Source: Rhodospirillaceae bacterium
Lineage (GTDB): Bacteria; Pseudomonadota; Alphaproteobacteria; Thalassobaculales; Thalassobaculaceae
Length of the DNA stretch: 64,000 bases
Reading direction: 5' to 3'
Assembly: GCA_018401495.1 (NCBI GenBank)
Contig: JAGYJX010000031.1
Coordinates: 62,001-126,000, forward strand
Positions within the stretch are counted from its first letter, which is position 1, and every line of letters starts with the position of its first letter. The notes below the pieces were generated by a model that was not told the origin of the DNA, searched no databases, and saw only the letters and a program-made list of their open reading frames with translations. The translations under genes and the position numbers were made by a program. This document shows, one piece after another, positions 13,224 to 23,579 of this stretch.

Positions 13224-14063
13224 TCATTCGACGCCCGCGGCGAGATCGATCCCGGCCTCGGTCAACCACCTCTTGAGAGCCAGCAGGTCCTTCCACGCGC
13301 TCGCCTTCTGCGCTGGCGACCGCAGCAGGTAGGCAGGATGGTAGGTGGCCAGGGCCGGCACCACGGCGCCACCCGAGGGTCCCTGCCAGTCGAACCACCG
13401 GCCGCGCAGCCGGGTGATGCCCTCGCGGCGGTCCAGCAGAGCCTTTGCCGAGGTGCCGCCGACCACCACCAGGACCCTCGGAGCCGCGAGTTCGATGTGG
13501 CGCTGGATGAACGCCAGGCACGCGCCCATCTCGCCCTCCGTCGGGTTGCGGTTGCCCGGAGGCCGCCAGGGCAGCACGTTGCTGATGTAGACGTTGCGCC
13601 GTCGGTCCAGGCCGATGCTGGCCAGCATGCGGTCGAGCAGCTGGCCGCTCAGCCCGACGAACGGCTTGCCGGCGCGGTCCTCGTCGGCGCCTGGGGCCTC
13701 GCCGACGATCATCACCGGAGCCCCGGCAACGCCATCGGCGAACACCGTGTTGGTGGCCGTGACCTTGAGCGCGCAGCCATCGAAGTCCAGCAGCGCCGCC
13801 CGCAACTCCTCGAGCGAGCGCGCGGCCAGGGCGGCCGATCGGGCGGCGGCGATCGAGCCTTCGGCCGGCATGGGACGGGCGGAGCGCGACCGCCCGGCCG
13901 GCCGGCGGCGGCGGGCGGATGGCGGCGCGGTGGCAGCGAGCGGAACCGCCGGCACGACGCGCGGGTTGGCGAACCGGTCGATCGGTTCATGACCGATCGC
14001 CTCGTCGGCGCCGGCCTCGGCGTACCAAGCCAGCAACGCCAGGGCGGCGGCGCGGGCGTCCAT
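13224..14063 (-). CDS. Uracil-DNA glycosylase, family 4-like
   Basis: Excises uracil from DNA at the start of base excision repair. The conserved block [20 protein letters not shown] carries the active-site segment, followed by [14 protein letters not shown] and the C-terminal HPAYLLRSP. About 279 residues with an Arg/Pro-rich linker near residues 45-70. The iron-sulfur cysteines of classic family 4 enzymes are not all present: only one Cys is seen in [16 protein letters not shown], and the usual Cys before RPPGNR is Trp. The protein may lack the 4Fe-4S cluster. Intact; ATG at 14063. Divergent from the ETF dehydrogenase gene. Confidence 0.88.
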   Translation of the reverse strand: MDARAAALALLAWYAEAGADEAIGHEPIDRFANPRVVPAVPLAATAPPSARRRRPAGRSRSARPMPAEGSIAAARSAALAARSLEELRAALLDFDGCALKVTATNTVFADGVAGAPVMIVGEAPGADEDRAGKPFVGLSGQLLDRMLASIGLDRRRNVYISNVLPWRPPGNRNPTEGEMGACLAFIQRHIELAAPRVLVVVGGTSAKALLDRREGITRLRGRWFDWQGPSGGAVVPALATYHPAYLLRSPAQKASAWKDLLALKRWLTEAGIDLAAGVE

Positions 14064-14225
14064 CACCGGCGGCCCGTCGACGCGGGACCCGGACGATCGA
14101 TTCCGGCCGACTGGCCGGGCGCTGCCCCTGGATCATGGCACATGCGTGTTATATGACAGGTCAGGCTCCGCCGGGCCATGCCGGCGGCGCGGATCGGCGA
14201 CGGAAGAACAGGAGGACCGCAGCGG

Positions 14226-15863
14226 ATGGAGCGCGAATTCATGGAGTGCGATGTCGTGATCGTCGGCGCCGGCCCGTCGGGGCTGGGCGCGGCGATCCGG
14301 CTGAAGCAACTCTGCGCCGAGGCCGGGACGGAGCTGTCCGTCGTGGTCCTGGAGAAGGGCGCCGAGGTCGGCGCCCACATCCTGTCCGGCGCGGTCATGG
14401 AGCCGAGGGCGCTGACCGAGCTGATCCCGGACTGGAAGGACAAGGGGGCGCCGCTCAACACGCCGGCGACCGAGGATCGCTTCGTCTACCTGACGGCGAA
14501 GCGGGCGTGGAGCCTGCCGACCCCGCCGCAGATGAACAACCACGGCAACTACATCGTCAGCCTCGCCAACGTCTGCCGCTGGCTCGGCGAGCAGGCGACC
14601 GAACTGGGCGTCGAGATCTATCCGGGCTTCGCCGCCGCCGAGGTTTTATACCGCGAGGACGGCAGCGTCAGAGGCGTCGCCACCGGCGACATGGGCGTCG
14701 GCAAGGATGGCGAGAAGACCGCCGGCTACCAGCCCGGGATGGAACTGCACGCCAAGGTGACGCTGTTCGCCGAAGGCTGCCGCGGCTCGTTGACCGAGGG
14801 CCTGTTCGAGCGCTTCGGCCTGCGCGAGAATTGCGACCCGCAGACCTACGGCATCGGCCTCAAGGAATTGTGGGAGGTCGAGCCGTCGAAGCACAAGGCC
14901 GGCACCATCGTCCACACCGTCGGGTGGCCGCTCGACGGCGAGACCTACGGCGGCTCGTTCCTCTACCACCTCGAGGACAACCAGGTGGCCATCGGCTTCG
15001 TGGTCGGGCTGGACTACAAGAACCCGTTCCTGTCGCCGTTCGAGGAGTTCCAGCGCTTCAAGCAGCACCCGTCGGTGCGGCCGCTGCTGGAAGGCGGGCG
15101 GCGCATCGCCTACGGCGCCCGTGCCCTCAACGAGGGTGGCTTCCAGGCGATCCCGGAGCTGGTGTTTCCCGGCGGCGCGATCATCGGCTGCGGGGCCGGC
15201 TTCCTGAACGTGCCGAAGATCAAGGGCAGCCACACCGCCCTGAAATCCGGGATGCTGGCGGCCGAGGCGGCGTTCGCGGCGCTCGGCGCCGGTGCCGACC
15301 AGGCCGTGGTGCTGAGCGATTATCCCGCCCGGCTGAAAGAATCATGGATCTGGGATGAGCTGTACCGGGCGCGCAACATCCGCCCGGCCTTCCATCTCGG
15401 TCTGTTCGCCGGCATCGCCTACTCGGCGGTCGACACGTTCCTGTTGCGCGGCAGGGCACCCTGGACCCTGCACCACCACCGCGACAACGAGAGCCTGCGG
15501 CCGGCGGCGCACTCGATACCGATCGCCTACCCCAAGCCCGACGGCGTGGTAAGCTTCGACCGGTTGTCATCGGTGTTCCTGTCGAACACCAACCACGAAG
15601 AGAACCAGCCGGCGCATTTGACGCTCAAGGATTCGGCGGTGCCGGTGGCACACAATCTGGCACTCTACGACGCGCCGGAGCAGCGCTACTGTCCGGCCGG
15701 GGTGTACGAGATCGTGCGGGACGAGGGCGGCGGGAATCCGCGACTTCAGATCAACGCGCAGAATTGCGTGCACTGCAAGACCTGCGACATCAAGGATCCG
15801 TTGCAGAACATCCACTGGGTGGTCCCGGAAGGGGGCGGCGGACCGGTCTACCCGAACATGTGA
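14226..15863 (+). CDS. Electron transfer flavoprotein-ubiquinone oxidoreductase
   Basis: Passes electrons from reduced electron-transfer flavoprotein to ubiquinone at the inner membrane, linking fatty and amino acid oxidation to respiration. The FAD-binding motif [17 protein letters not shown] is near the N terminus, and the C terminus holds the 4Fe-4S ligands in [10 protein letters not shown] and [13 protein letters not shown], ending [13 protein letters not shown] as usual for the family. Intact, 545 residues. The ATG at 14226 is preceded by AGGAGG about ten bases upstream. An 8-base gap precedes the TPR lipoprotein gene. Confidence 0.96.
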   Translation: MEREFMECDVVIVGAGPSGLGAAIRLKQLCAEAGTELSVVVLEKGAEVGAHILSGAVMEPRALTELIPDWKDKGAPLNTPATEDRFVYLTAKRAWSLPTPPQMNNHGNYIVSLANVCRWLGEQATELGVEIYPGFAAAEVLYREDGSVRGVATGDMGVGKDGEKTAGYQPGMELHAKVTLFAEGCRGSLTEGLFERFGLRENCDPQTYGIGLKELWEVEPSKHKAGTIVHTVGWPLDGETYGGSFLYHLEDNQVAIGFVVGLDYKNPFLSPFEEFQRFKQHPSVRPLLEGGRRIAYGARALNEGGFQAIPELVFPGGAIIGCGAGFLNVPKIKGSHTALKSGMLAAEAAFAALGAGADQAVVLSDYPARLKESWIWDELYRARNIRPAFHLGLFAGIAYSAVDTFLLRGRAPWTLHHHRDNESLRPAAHSIPIAYPKPDGVVSFDRLSSVFLSNTNHEENQPAHLTLKDSAVPVAHNLALYDAPEQRYCPAGVYEIVRDEGGGNPRLQINAQNCVHCKTCDIKDPLQNIHWVVPEGGGGPVYPNM

Positions 15864-15871
15864 GGTCCAGA

Positions 15872-17649
15872 GTGCGTCACCACAGGCCGCGCAACACGCG
15901 GCTCGATCTTCGTGCGGCAGCCATTCTCCTGGCGGCCACCCTGGGCGCATGCGCGGCCGGTCCGGTTTCCGGACCGGCGGTGGCCGGCGACCCGTCGCCG
16001 GTTTCCGAAATCGACTCCGCCGTCGGCGCCTATCTCGCCGGCCAGCACGCGATCCGCAGCCAGGACATCCGGCGCGCCAGCCAATACTTCGACCGGGTCC
16101 TGGAGAGCGATCCGGGCAGCCAGGGGCTGCGGCGCCGGGCGTTTCTTCTGCGGCTGGAAGCCGGGCGGCTGGACGACGCCGCCAGGCTCGCCGGAGGATT
16201 GGCCGACACCCCCGGCGAAGGCGCCTCGGTGGCGCGTCTCTACCAGGCGGTGGAAGCGGCGCGGCGCGGCGACTACGCCGCCACCATCGCCGAGGTCGAG
16301 CGGCTCGACGACGGCCGGGTCAACAAGGCGCTTGTGCCGATCATCGCCGCCTGGTCGGAGATCGGTCTCGGCGCCCCCGATGCCGCCGAGCGCAGACTTG
16401 CGGTTCTCGCCGGCGACGACGGCTTCGCCGGTCTCTACACGTTGCACGCCGCGATGCTGGCCGAGGCGGCCGGGCGCATCGGCCTGGCCGCCGAGCGCTA
16501 CGAGACGGCGCTGGCGCGCAACGACCCGGCGCCGCTGCGGCTGCGGCTGGCGGCCGCCGGCTTCGACGCCCGCAACGGGCGGCTGGACGCGGCGCTGCGC
16601 CGGATCGGCCCATCGGAGGACGGGGTCGGCGATCCAGCCGGGCTGCGGGCGATGCTGCGCCGCGTGGCGGCCAGCGCCGGAACAACCGGAGCGCCGGACG
16701 CCAACCGCGGCATCGCCGAGGTGCTGTTCGACCTGGCGAGCGCGCTGCAGCGCGACCGGGGGGCGGATTCCGCGATGGTGTTCGCACGGCTGGCCCTGCG
16801 CCTGCAGCCGGACTTCGACCTGGCGGCCCTGCTGGTCGCGGAGATCCTCGACGACCGCAAGCGGCTACGAGGAGGCGCTCGCGGTGTACGACAGCGTTGC
16901 GCCGGAGTCGGCCTACCGACTGCTTGCCCAGCTGCGGGCCGCCAGCAGCCTGGCCGGGCATGGACCGCCACGACGAGGCGGCGGCGCGGCTGGCGGCGCT
17001 GGCCGCCGCCCGGCCGGATCTCTCGGATCCGCTGATCCGCCTCGGCGACCTCGAGCGCGGCCGCGACAACTGGGACGCCGCGATCTCCGCCTACGACCGG
17101 GCGGTCGCGCGGATCGGCGGCCTCGAGGCGCGGCACTGGTCGGTGCTCTACACCCGCGGCATCGCGCTGGAGCGCTCGAAGCGCTGGAGCGAGGCGGAGC
17201 GCGACTTCCTGCGCGCCCTCGAGCTGCGGCCGGAGCAGCCCTACGTCCTCAACTATCTCGGCTACTCCTGGGTCGACCGGGGCGAGAACCTGGACCGCGC
17301 CAAGGCGATGATCGAGAAGGCGGTCGAGCTGCGCCCGCAGGACGGCTACATCGTCGACAGCCTCGGCTGGGCGCTGTACCGGCTCGGCGACCACGCCAAC
17401 GCCGTGGTCCATCTCGAACGGGCGGTGGCGCTGCGCCCGACCGATCCGACCATCAACGACCACCTGGGCGACGCCTACTGGCGGGTCGGCCGGCGCGCCG
17501 AGGCGCGGTTCCAGTGGCAGCGGGCGCTGACCTTCGATCCGGCCCCGGATCTGGCCGGCGACATCGAGCGCAAGCTGCGCGTCGGCCTGCCGGATATCGA
17601 CCGGGCCGGCCAGGGCACCGGCACGGCCGACGGCGGTGGCCGCGGCTGA
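15872..17649 (+). CDS. TPR-repeat lipoprotein
   Basis: About 592 residues after correction. A signal peptide with a lipobox (LLAATLGAC) predicts a lipid-anchored protein. At least eight tetratricopeptide repeats follow, clearest in the C-terminal half (YVLNYLGYSWVDRGENLDRA, DSLGWALYRLGDHANAV, INDHLGDAYWRVGRRAEA). Such proteins act as scaffolds in the cell envelope; the exact role is unknown. The GTG at 15872 starts 8 bases after the previous stop. Two extra bases break the frame near 16864 and 16967. ispE begins 15 bases downstream, so the three genes may form one transcript. Confidence 0.85.
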
Positions 17650-17664
17650 GTCGCGCCCGCCGCC

Positions 17665-18610
17665 GTGGCTGGGCCAGCCGGGCCGATCGTCGAACCGGCG
17701 CCGGCGAAGGTCAATCTCTGCCTGCACGTCGATCGGCCGGCGCGGCGATGGCTACCACGAACTCGACTCGCTCGTGGTGTTCGCCGACATTGCCGACGAG
17801 GTCCGTCTCGACCGTCGCGACGACGCGGTAGTTCTGCGTCTCTCGGCCCAGGAAGCGCCGGTCGCGGTCGACGGTGATGCCCCGGTAGTGCCGTCCGGAA
17901 CCGGCAATCTCGTGTGGCGGGCGCTGGCGATCGGGGCGCGCCATCATCGGCGGCGTCCCCGGTCTTGCCGTGACCCTGACGAAACGGCTGCCGGCGGGCG
18001 CCGGGCTCGGCGGCGGGTCGAGCGACGCCGCGGCGGTGCTGCGGGCGCTGGGCCGTCTTGACCGGGAGCCCGACAGTCCCCGGCGCCGAGACCGTCGGCC
18101 TCGGCGCCGACGTGCCGATGTGCCTCGACCCTCGGCCGTGGCGGGCGCGCGGCATCGGCGAGCGCCTGATCGCCCTGGCGCTGGAGCGTGACCTGCCGGC
18201 GGTGCTGGTCTGGCCGGGGCGGGCGCTGTCGACCCCGGCGGTGTTCGCCGCCTTGGCCGCGGGTGCCACCACCGCCGGCGAGGGCACCATCGCCATCCCC
18301 GAGTCCAGCATTGCCCGCTTCCGCCGGGATCCGGTCGGCGCCTTGCGGACGCTGCGAAACGCCCTGACCGACGCCGCGTGCCAGGTCGAGCCGATGGTGG
18401 CCGAGGCGCTCGCCGCCGTCGGACGGGCTCGACGGCTGCCGCCTCGCCCGCATGTCGGGCAGCGGCTCGGCGGTGTTCGGGCTGTTCGATCGTCCCGACA
18501 AGGCGGCGGCCGGCGCGTCACTCCTGGCCGGCCGGCGCCCGGACTGGTGGGTGCGGGCTACCACCCTGCGGGCTGGCGGCGACCGGTACCGCTCGCCAAG
18601 CGACGCCTAG
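17665..18610 (+). CDS. ispE: 4-diphosphocytidyl-2-C-methyl-D-erythritol kinase
   Basis: A GHMP kinase of the MEP isoprenoid pathway that phosphorylates CDP-methylerythritol. Seen in order: [29 protein letters not shown], the glycine-rich ATP loop [23 protein letters not shown] and the C-terminal [11 protein letters not shown]. Four one-base insertions (near 17750, 17935, 18058 and 18425) scramble the raw frame; every segment is in the next frame, exactly as expected for +1 errors. Starts at the GTG 17665. The stop TAG shares the palindrome CTAG with the stop of the PodJ-like gene on the other strand. Confidence 0.9.
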
Positions 18611-21600
18611 AGACCGAGCCTTCGCCGCAACCCGGTCGACGGCAGCCCGGTGACCGGCAGGCCCTGCGCAACCTGATACCGACTGATGGCATCGCGGGTC
18701 TTCGGCCCGGCGATCCCGTCGGCCGGCCCCTCGTAGAGCCCGAGATCGGCCAGCGCGGTCTGGATCGCGACCACGTCTTCCTCGGCCGGCAGACCTTCGC
18801 CGGTGACGGATGAGGCGGTCTCCTCCAGCGGTGCCGCCGACCCGGTCAAGCCGCCGGAAGCCAGGCGTTCCCGAGCTTCGGTGTGGCCCAGTTCGGCGGC
18901 GCGCCGAAGCAGGCGCTCGGCCTCGGCGTGGTCGCGCGGCACGCCGAGCCCGCCCTCGGTGAGCACCGCAAGATTGAAGGCCGCCGCTGGAACACCGCGC
19001 TCGGCGGCGCGGCGGAACCACCGGCCAGCCTCGGCGTAGGACAGCGGGATGCCGCGGCCGACCGAATAAAGGACCCCGAGATTGTACTGCGCGAGCGGGT
19101 GACCCTGCTCGGCGGCGCTGTGATACCAGAGCAGGGCCCGGGTGTCGTCCTGCGGGACACCCGAGGGCCCGCTCGTACAGGACTCCCAGGTTGTACTGAG
19201 CGTTGGGCACGCCCTGTATCGCCGCCTCGCGGAACCAGTTTGCGGCCTGCGCGTAGTCCGGGGCGCTTCCCGCCGCGAACCGGGTGGCGAGGGCGTACTG
19301 GGCGCGCGGGTCTCCGCTCCGCGCTTGGGCCAGAAGGGTGGCGGGATCGACCTCGACGGTATCCTCCTCGCCCGGCGGCAGTGCCGCGACAGCGCTGTCC
19401 GGATCGCCTGGCGCCACCGCGTCGCGAGCCCTGAGGACCGGGGCCGGCGGCGGCGCCGCGGCCGGTGGAGGAACAGCGGCGGACTGGGCAGGAATCGGCT
19501 GCGACCGGAACCGCCTGGACCGGGGCCGGCCGCACGGGCTCGGTCGGCGTGGCAGGCGGGACGACCGGCGTCGGCGCCGGATCCGCCGACGCCGGCGGTG
19601 ATGCCGGAGCCGGCGCGGCGAGGGCCGGCGGCGGTGTCGGCGGCGAGCCGTCCGATGGCAGCGCCGGCCGGCGCTCCGGCGGGTTCCGGTGCCCGGCGCC
19701 GCCGTCGGCGGGGTCGGCGCGCGGAGCCGGCACGGCCTCGGGCTGCGGCGCCACCGTCGCCGGCGCCGGCCGGACGGCCGGGGTCGACCGGCGCCACCGG
19801 TCGACCGGACGCCACCGCCGGCGGCGTCGGCACCGTCGCCGCGTCGGGTGCCTCGGCGCGACTGCGCGCGGTCGGCTCGCGACCGGCGCGACCGGGGCGT
19901 CAGGCCGGCTCGGAACCGAGGCGCGCGGCACGGTCGGCTGCCGGACGGCCAGGACCGAACGCGGCGCGGGGAGGCTCGGCCGGGGGCGCGGAGGCGACGC
20001 CGCGATCGGGCTTCCGGCGCCGCGACGTCGTCTCCCCGACAACCCGGCAATCACACTTTCGACCCCGGCGACAGCCGAGCGATAGGCGTCGCCGGCGGCG
20101 GCCTGGAGGCTGCGGCCGGAATCGACGATGCGATCCCGCAGCGCCTCGACCGCCGGGGCGCCGGCACCGCCCGCCAGCCACCACGCACCCGCCTGCCGGC
20201 AATCGCCGAGGCCGAGCGCCGCGGCCACCGCCAGCGGCGCGCGGCGACGGTGCGGCGTGACGGCTGACGCCACGGCGAGCCGGGGATCTGGTGCGGTTCG
20301 CCGGCGGCGCGAGGCTGACGGCTCCGGCGCGGTCGAGCCCGCCCGGCGGCTGCAGCAGCCAGGCCGGGACGGCGCCGTTCGGCATCGGGTCCGGCGGCAT
20401 GTCGGTGACCGGCGGGACCGGCTCGGGGCGCGGACGCCTCCGACAGCGGCGCGGGCAGCCGGCGCCGGGCGACGGCGGGGCGGCCCGGCGCGGTCGGGAC
20501 CGGGGCCCGGGTCCGGAGCCACAGGGACCGGTGCCTCGATGCCCGGAGAGTCGGCGAGCACGGCGTCGGGGGCGTCGGTGTCCCGCTCATCGCTGGCCGG
20601 CTGTTCCGAGACTGTGGCCGTGGTAGCCGCGTCGGGCGGTGCGTCGTCGAACCGGATAAGATCCGGGTCGGCGTCGAGCGCGGCCTCCGGATGCTCCGCC
20701 AGCCACGGCTCGGCTTCGGCTTCGGCGTCGGACGAGGAAGCCGCCATCGGTCGCGCCTCTGGCGCGTCCGCCGCCTCCGCCGGCTGGAGTTCGGGCTCCG
20801 CCTCCGACGACGACCACGGTCCCGGCTCCTGGTCCGGCTCGTAGCCAGGCCCGGAGTCCGGCTCGGGCTCGACGTCGGCAAACCCTCCGGCTGGACCACC
20901 TTGGAGCTCGGGCTCGGTCTCGGTCTCGGCCTCGAGTTCGGCTTCGGGCTCGAGCTCGGCTTCGGGCTCGGCTTCGGGCGGCGCCCTGTCGGCTGACGGG
21001 TGTTCAGGCGGCGCGAGGGGCGCGGCAACGGCGACCGCCTCCCGCTCGGTCCGCAGGGCCTCGGCCGCGCGCGTCAGCTCGGCGTGCCGGATCCAGATCA
21101 CCGGCTCCCAGTCATCGGGGGGTGCTTGCGGGAGGTCGCGGCGCGCAACCGCCTCGGGCTCGACGTCGGGCTCAGGGGCCGCCTCGAAGTCGAGGTCGAT
21201 TTCGGGGTCGATTTCCGGGTCGATTTCCGGGTCGGGCGGGACATCGGGTTCCCGGTCCGGAGCCTCCGGAGCCATCCTCGCGGCCGGCATCGAAGCCGGC
21301 GACTGCAGCGCCGGCCACGGTCCGGGCACCGCGACCAGCGGGCCCGCATCGGCGTCTTCAGGGTCGGGATCGCCGGGCGCGGGACGGTCGGCTCGCGCGT
21401 ACTCGGCGTCGGTTGGATCCCCCCGCTCGATCGAACCAGCACCGTGCCCCAGGGCCGCGCGCCGAAAACCGGCCGGATCAGCCGCGGCTCGGCGCTCCAG
21501 CGCGACCAGCCGCTCGGCCACCCTCTGAAGCGCGTATCCGACCGGACGCATGGCGCCGTCGAGCCGGGCCTCGGCGGCGTCGAGCCGGGCGGCCAGCCCG

Positions 21601-21872
21601 TCCAAGGTTTCCAGCGACACGCGGCCCGGGGCCGTTGGCGCCGTCGCAGGGGTAAGGTTTGTCGTGGCCGGGGCAGCCCCGGTCGCGGGCATCGATCCGC
21701 CACGCGCCTCGGCATCGGCGCGGATCGCGTGATCGATCCACTCGCCGATCGTCAGCCCGGCGGCCTGGGAGGCGCGCCGGGCGATGTCTCGGGTCGCCTG
21801 ATCGACGCCCTTGACGCTCCAGGCCGTTCCCTGCCGCGACACGGCCTCTCCTCGCTCGCTGGGTAGCGCCAT
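18607..21872 (-). CDS. PodJ-like polar localisation protein (N-terminal WSVKG domain, TM segment, Sel1 repeats, peptidoglycan-binding domain)
   Basis: A very long protein, about 1085 residues after correction. Order: an N-terminal domain with WSVKGVDQATRDIARRA and IGEWIDHAI; a coiled-coil-like stretch; a long acidic Glu/Pro/Ala-rich region; a likely transmembrane segment (RRAPLAVAAALGLG, near 20210-20260); a Pro/Ala-rich linker; four or five Sel1 repeats (AQYNLGVLY); and a PG_binding_1 domain (IQTALADLGLYEGPADG, ISRYQVAQGLPVTG). This layout matches PodJ of Caulobacter, which organises the new flagellated pole with its Sel1 part in the periplasm. About five frameshifts occur, mostly in the low-complexity middle, so that region is uncertain. 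It ends a series of three genes with the same N-terminal domain. Confidence 0.75.
20905..20979 (-). repeat. Low-complexity repeats encoding Glu/Pro-rich acidic region
   Basis: Hexamer-like repetition of GGCTCG, GGCTTC and GGTCTC. On the minus strand it encodes runs such as EPEAELEPEAEL in the acidic middle of the PodJ-like protein. Confidence 0.6.
21195..21230 (-). repeat. Three tandem 12-base repeats (GTCGATTTCCGG)
   Basis: Three consecutive copies of GTCGATTTCSGG, followed by a partial fourth. On the minus strand they encode PEID repeats in the acidic linker of the PodJ-like protein. Confidence 0.75.
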
Positions 21873-21972
21873 CAATATAAGGCGGTAGCGCCGATCGTTG
21901 AAAGGGTCCTGGACGCGTAGTGCCAGGCCCGAAGCGTCACCGAGGTCCCGAAACCGGCGGCGACGGTGGCGA

Positions 21973-22728
21973 TCAGCGCCGGAACAGACGCCCGAGCAGA
22001 CCCTGGCCGCCGCGTTCCTCCGGAAGGGTCAGCTCCTCGACCCGCTGCAGCCGCTCGGCCAGGCGCATGACGGCGCGCTCGACCGGCGCGGTGCTGGTGG
22101 CGACCGAGCTCACGCCGCCATCGCCGGACGGACGGGCGCGCAATTCGTCGATGGCAGCGCCGATCGACCGCAGCTCGCGCGACGTCGCGCCCGCCTGTGA
22201 CTCCACCCGCTGTTCGACACCGTCGATCCGCGCCGCGAGCGCGCCGAGCTCGGCGGCCAGCGAACCAATTCGCTTCTCCACCTTCTCAAGGGCGGCCAGG
22301 CGATCCTCGAGCTCGCGAAGATCGTCGACGCGGCGCTCGAGGTCGCGAACCCGGGCCGGGTCGACGGCCGGCGGCGCCGGCCGGGCGACGGGCGGAGTCG
22401 GATAGGCCATCGGCGGCGGGTGCGGCAGGTCAGGGGCGGGCATCGCCACCGGCGGTGGCGCGGCCAGAGCGCTGCGCCACGCCGTTGCCGTCGGGCTCGG
22501 TCCGCCGGCGCTCGGTCCACCAGCCTCAGTCTGGGCGGGATCCGGTCCCCGCCAGCCACCCGGGCCGCGGGAGCCGACGCGGGCCGCACGCTCCTCCTCG
22601 GCGGCCTCGCGGATCTGGCGCGACAGCCATTGACCTATGGGAACGCCCGCCCGTCGCGCCGCCTGCTTCGCAAGCTCGCGTTCCTCGGCGGCGATACCCT
22701 TGACGCTCCACGGCGACGCGCCGGTCAT
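21973..22728 (-). CDS. PodJ-domain paralogue with coiled coil, no Sel1 domain
   Basis: An intact 251-residue protein. Residues 6-45 repeat the N-terminal domain of the neighbouring PodJ-like protein: WSVKGIAAEERELAKQAARR, then IGQWLSRQIREA. A Pro/Ala-rich linker (about 60-120) follows, then a long heptad-patterned coiled coil (VRDLERRVDDLRELEDRLAA and on) and a basic C terminus GLLGRLFRR. There is no signal peptide, membrane segment or enzyme motif. I infer a cytoplasmic adaptor able to interact with PodJ-type partners. The ATG at 22728 has GGGAGA just upstream, and a sigma-54-like element lies about 40 bases upstream. The gene is 100 bases from the next one. Confidence 0.7.
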   Translation of the reverse strand: MTGASPWSVKGIAAEERELAKQAARRAGVPIGQWLSRQIREAAEEERAARVGSRGPGGWRGPDPAQTEAGGPSAGGPSPTATAWRSALAAPPPVAMPAPDLPHPPPMAYPTPPVARPAPPAVDPARVRDLERRVDDLRELEDRLAALEKVEKRIGSLAAELGALAARIDGVEQRVESQAGATSRELRSIGAAIDELRARPSGDGGVSSVATSTAPVERAVMRLAERLQRVEELTLPEERGGQGLLGRLFRR

Positions 22729-22767
22729 GAAGTCTCCCGTCGGATCGGCACCAGCCGCGCCGAGACC

Positions 22768-22784
22768 CGCATCGATCGTGCCAA
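22768..22784 (-). promoter_or_regulatory. Sigma-54-like promoter element upstream of the PodJ-domain paralogue
   Basis: On the minus strand the bases read TTGGCACGATCGATGCG. They match the -24 box (TTGGCACG) exactly and keep the required 10-base spacing between GG and GC; the -12 box reads ATGC instead of TTGC. Predicted start of transcription near 22757, about 29 bases before the ATG. Confidence 0.4.
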
Positions 22785-22793
22785 TACCAGGAA

Positions 22794-22807
22794 GTATGAC
22801 GTCCTAC
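22794..22807. promoter_or_regulatory. Inverted repeat GTATGACGTCCTAC, possible operator
   Basis: A near-palindrome centred on GACGTC in the one AT-rich stretch (22785-22845) between two PodJ-domain genes, just upstream of the sigma-54-like element. It could bind an activator or repressor. No matching regulator is known. Confidence 0.25.
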
Positions 22808-22876
22808 CTGGCAGAATATAGGGTATTTTACCTTTTTGTCCACGGCCCGGGTTTGGAGGCTCGGAGGCCATACCGG

Positions 22877-23336
22877 TCACCGGTGCGGCAGGGACCGCCG
22901 GTCCGGCCGTCGATCGCCGGGATCGCCCGGGTCGTCGAGGGTATCCTCCAGGCGCTCCAGGCGATCGGTCAGGCGGGTGACGATGTCCTCGAGCGACCCG
23001 AGCAACCCGACCAGGCGAGCCTCGGTCCGCTCGATCCGCTGGGCGACCAGCTCGGCGAGCGCCGCCTCGTCCACCGACCCGGCATCGGGCGTCGCCGGCG
23101 CGGGTTCCGGCGCCAGCGCTTCGGCACGCGCCGGCTCGCCGGACCGGGCGCCGGCCGGACTGCGGCAGCAGCCCGCGGCGGTGCGGCGGGCCGAGAGGCC
23201 GGCCGGCCGCCTGTGCCGCACCGACCCGGCGAATGACGTCGCTCAACCAGTCGCCCATGGTCTCGCCTTCGCTCGACGTCACCGTCTTGGCGAGGTCGCG
23301 CGCCTCCGGGCTCACGCCCTTGACGCTCCATGGCAT
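22877..23336 (-). CDS. Short PodJ-domain paralogue with coiled coil
   Basis: About 153 residues after correction. It opens directly with the shared domain: MPWSVKGVSPEARDLAK, then MGDWLSDVIRR. An Ala/Pro-rich linker and a short coiled coil follow (LAELVAQRIERTEARL, TRLTDRLERLEDTLDD), with a polar C terminus. No signal or membrane segment. One extra base near 23200 breaks the frame between the domain and the linker. An in-frame GTG at 23363 is an alternative start. It is the first of the three PodJ-domain genes read on this strand. No function can be assigned beyond the shared domain. Confidence 0.6.
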
Positions 23337-23475
23337 GCGGGCCTTGCCGTCGCGCCGGGACACCGTGTTTCCTCCGTCGTCGCGAATCGCCGCATTCTAG
23401 CGGGTTCCGGGCCGCGGCGTCGATCCCGCGCTTGCCGTCCCGGCGCGTCCTGAGTATGGTCGGCGCGCCGGCCGA

Positions 23476-23550
23476 TGGGGCGTAGCCAAGCGGTAAGGCA
23501 GCGGTTTTTGGTACCGCCATTCCCAGGTTCGAATCCTGGCGCCCCAGCCA
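23476..23550 (+). tRNA. tRNA-Gln (TTG)
   Basis: A full cloverleaf: acceptor stem TGGGGCG/CGCCCCA, D arm with AGCGGTAAGGC, anticodon stem GCGGT/ACCGC with loop TTTTGGT and anticodon TTG at 23508-23510, and T arm CAGGTTCGAATCCTG. The 3' CCA is encoded. It closely resembles E. coli tRNA-Gln. Confidence 0.97.
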
Positions 23551-23579
23551 CCGCACTCCCGCGAAGCCCGCCCGGGAGA

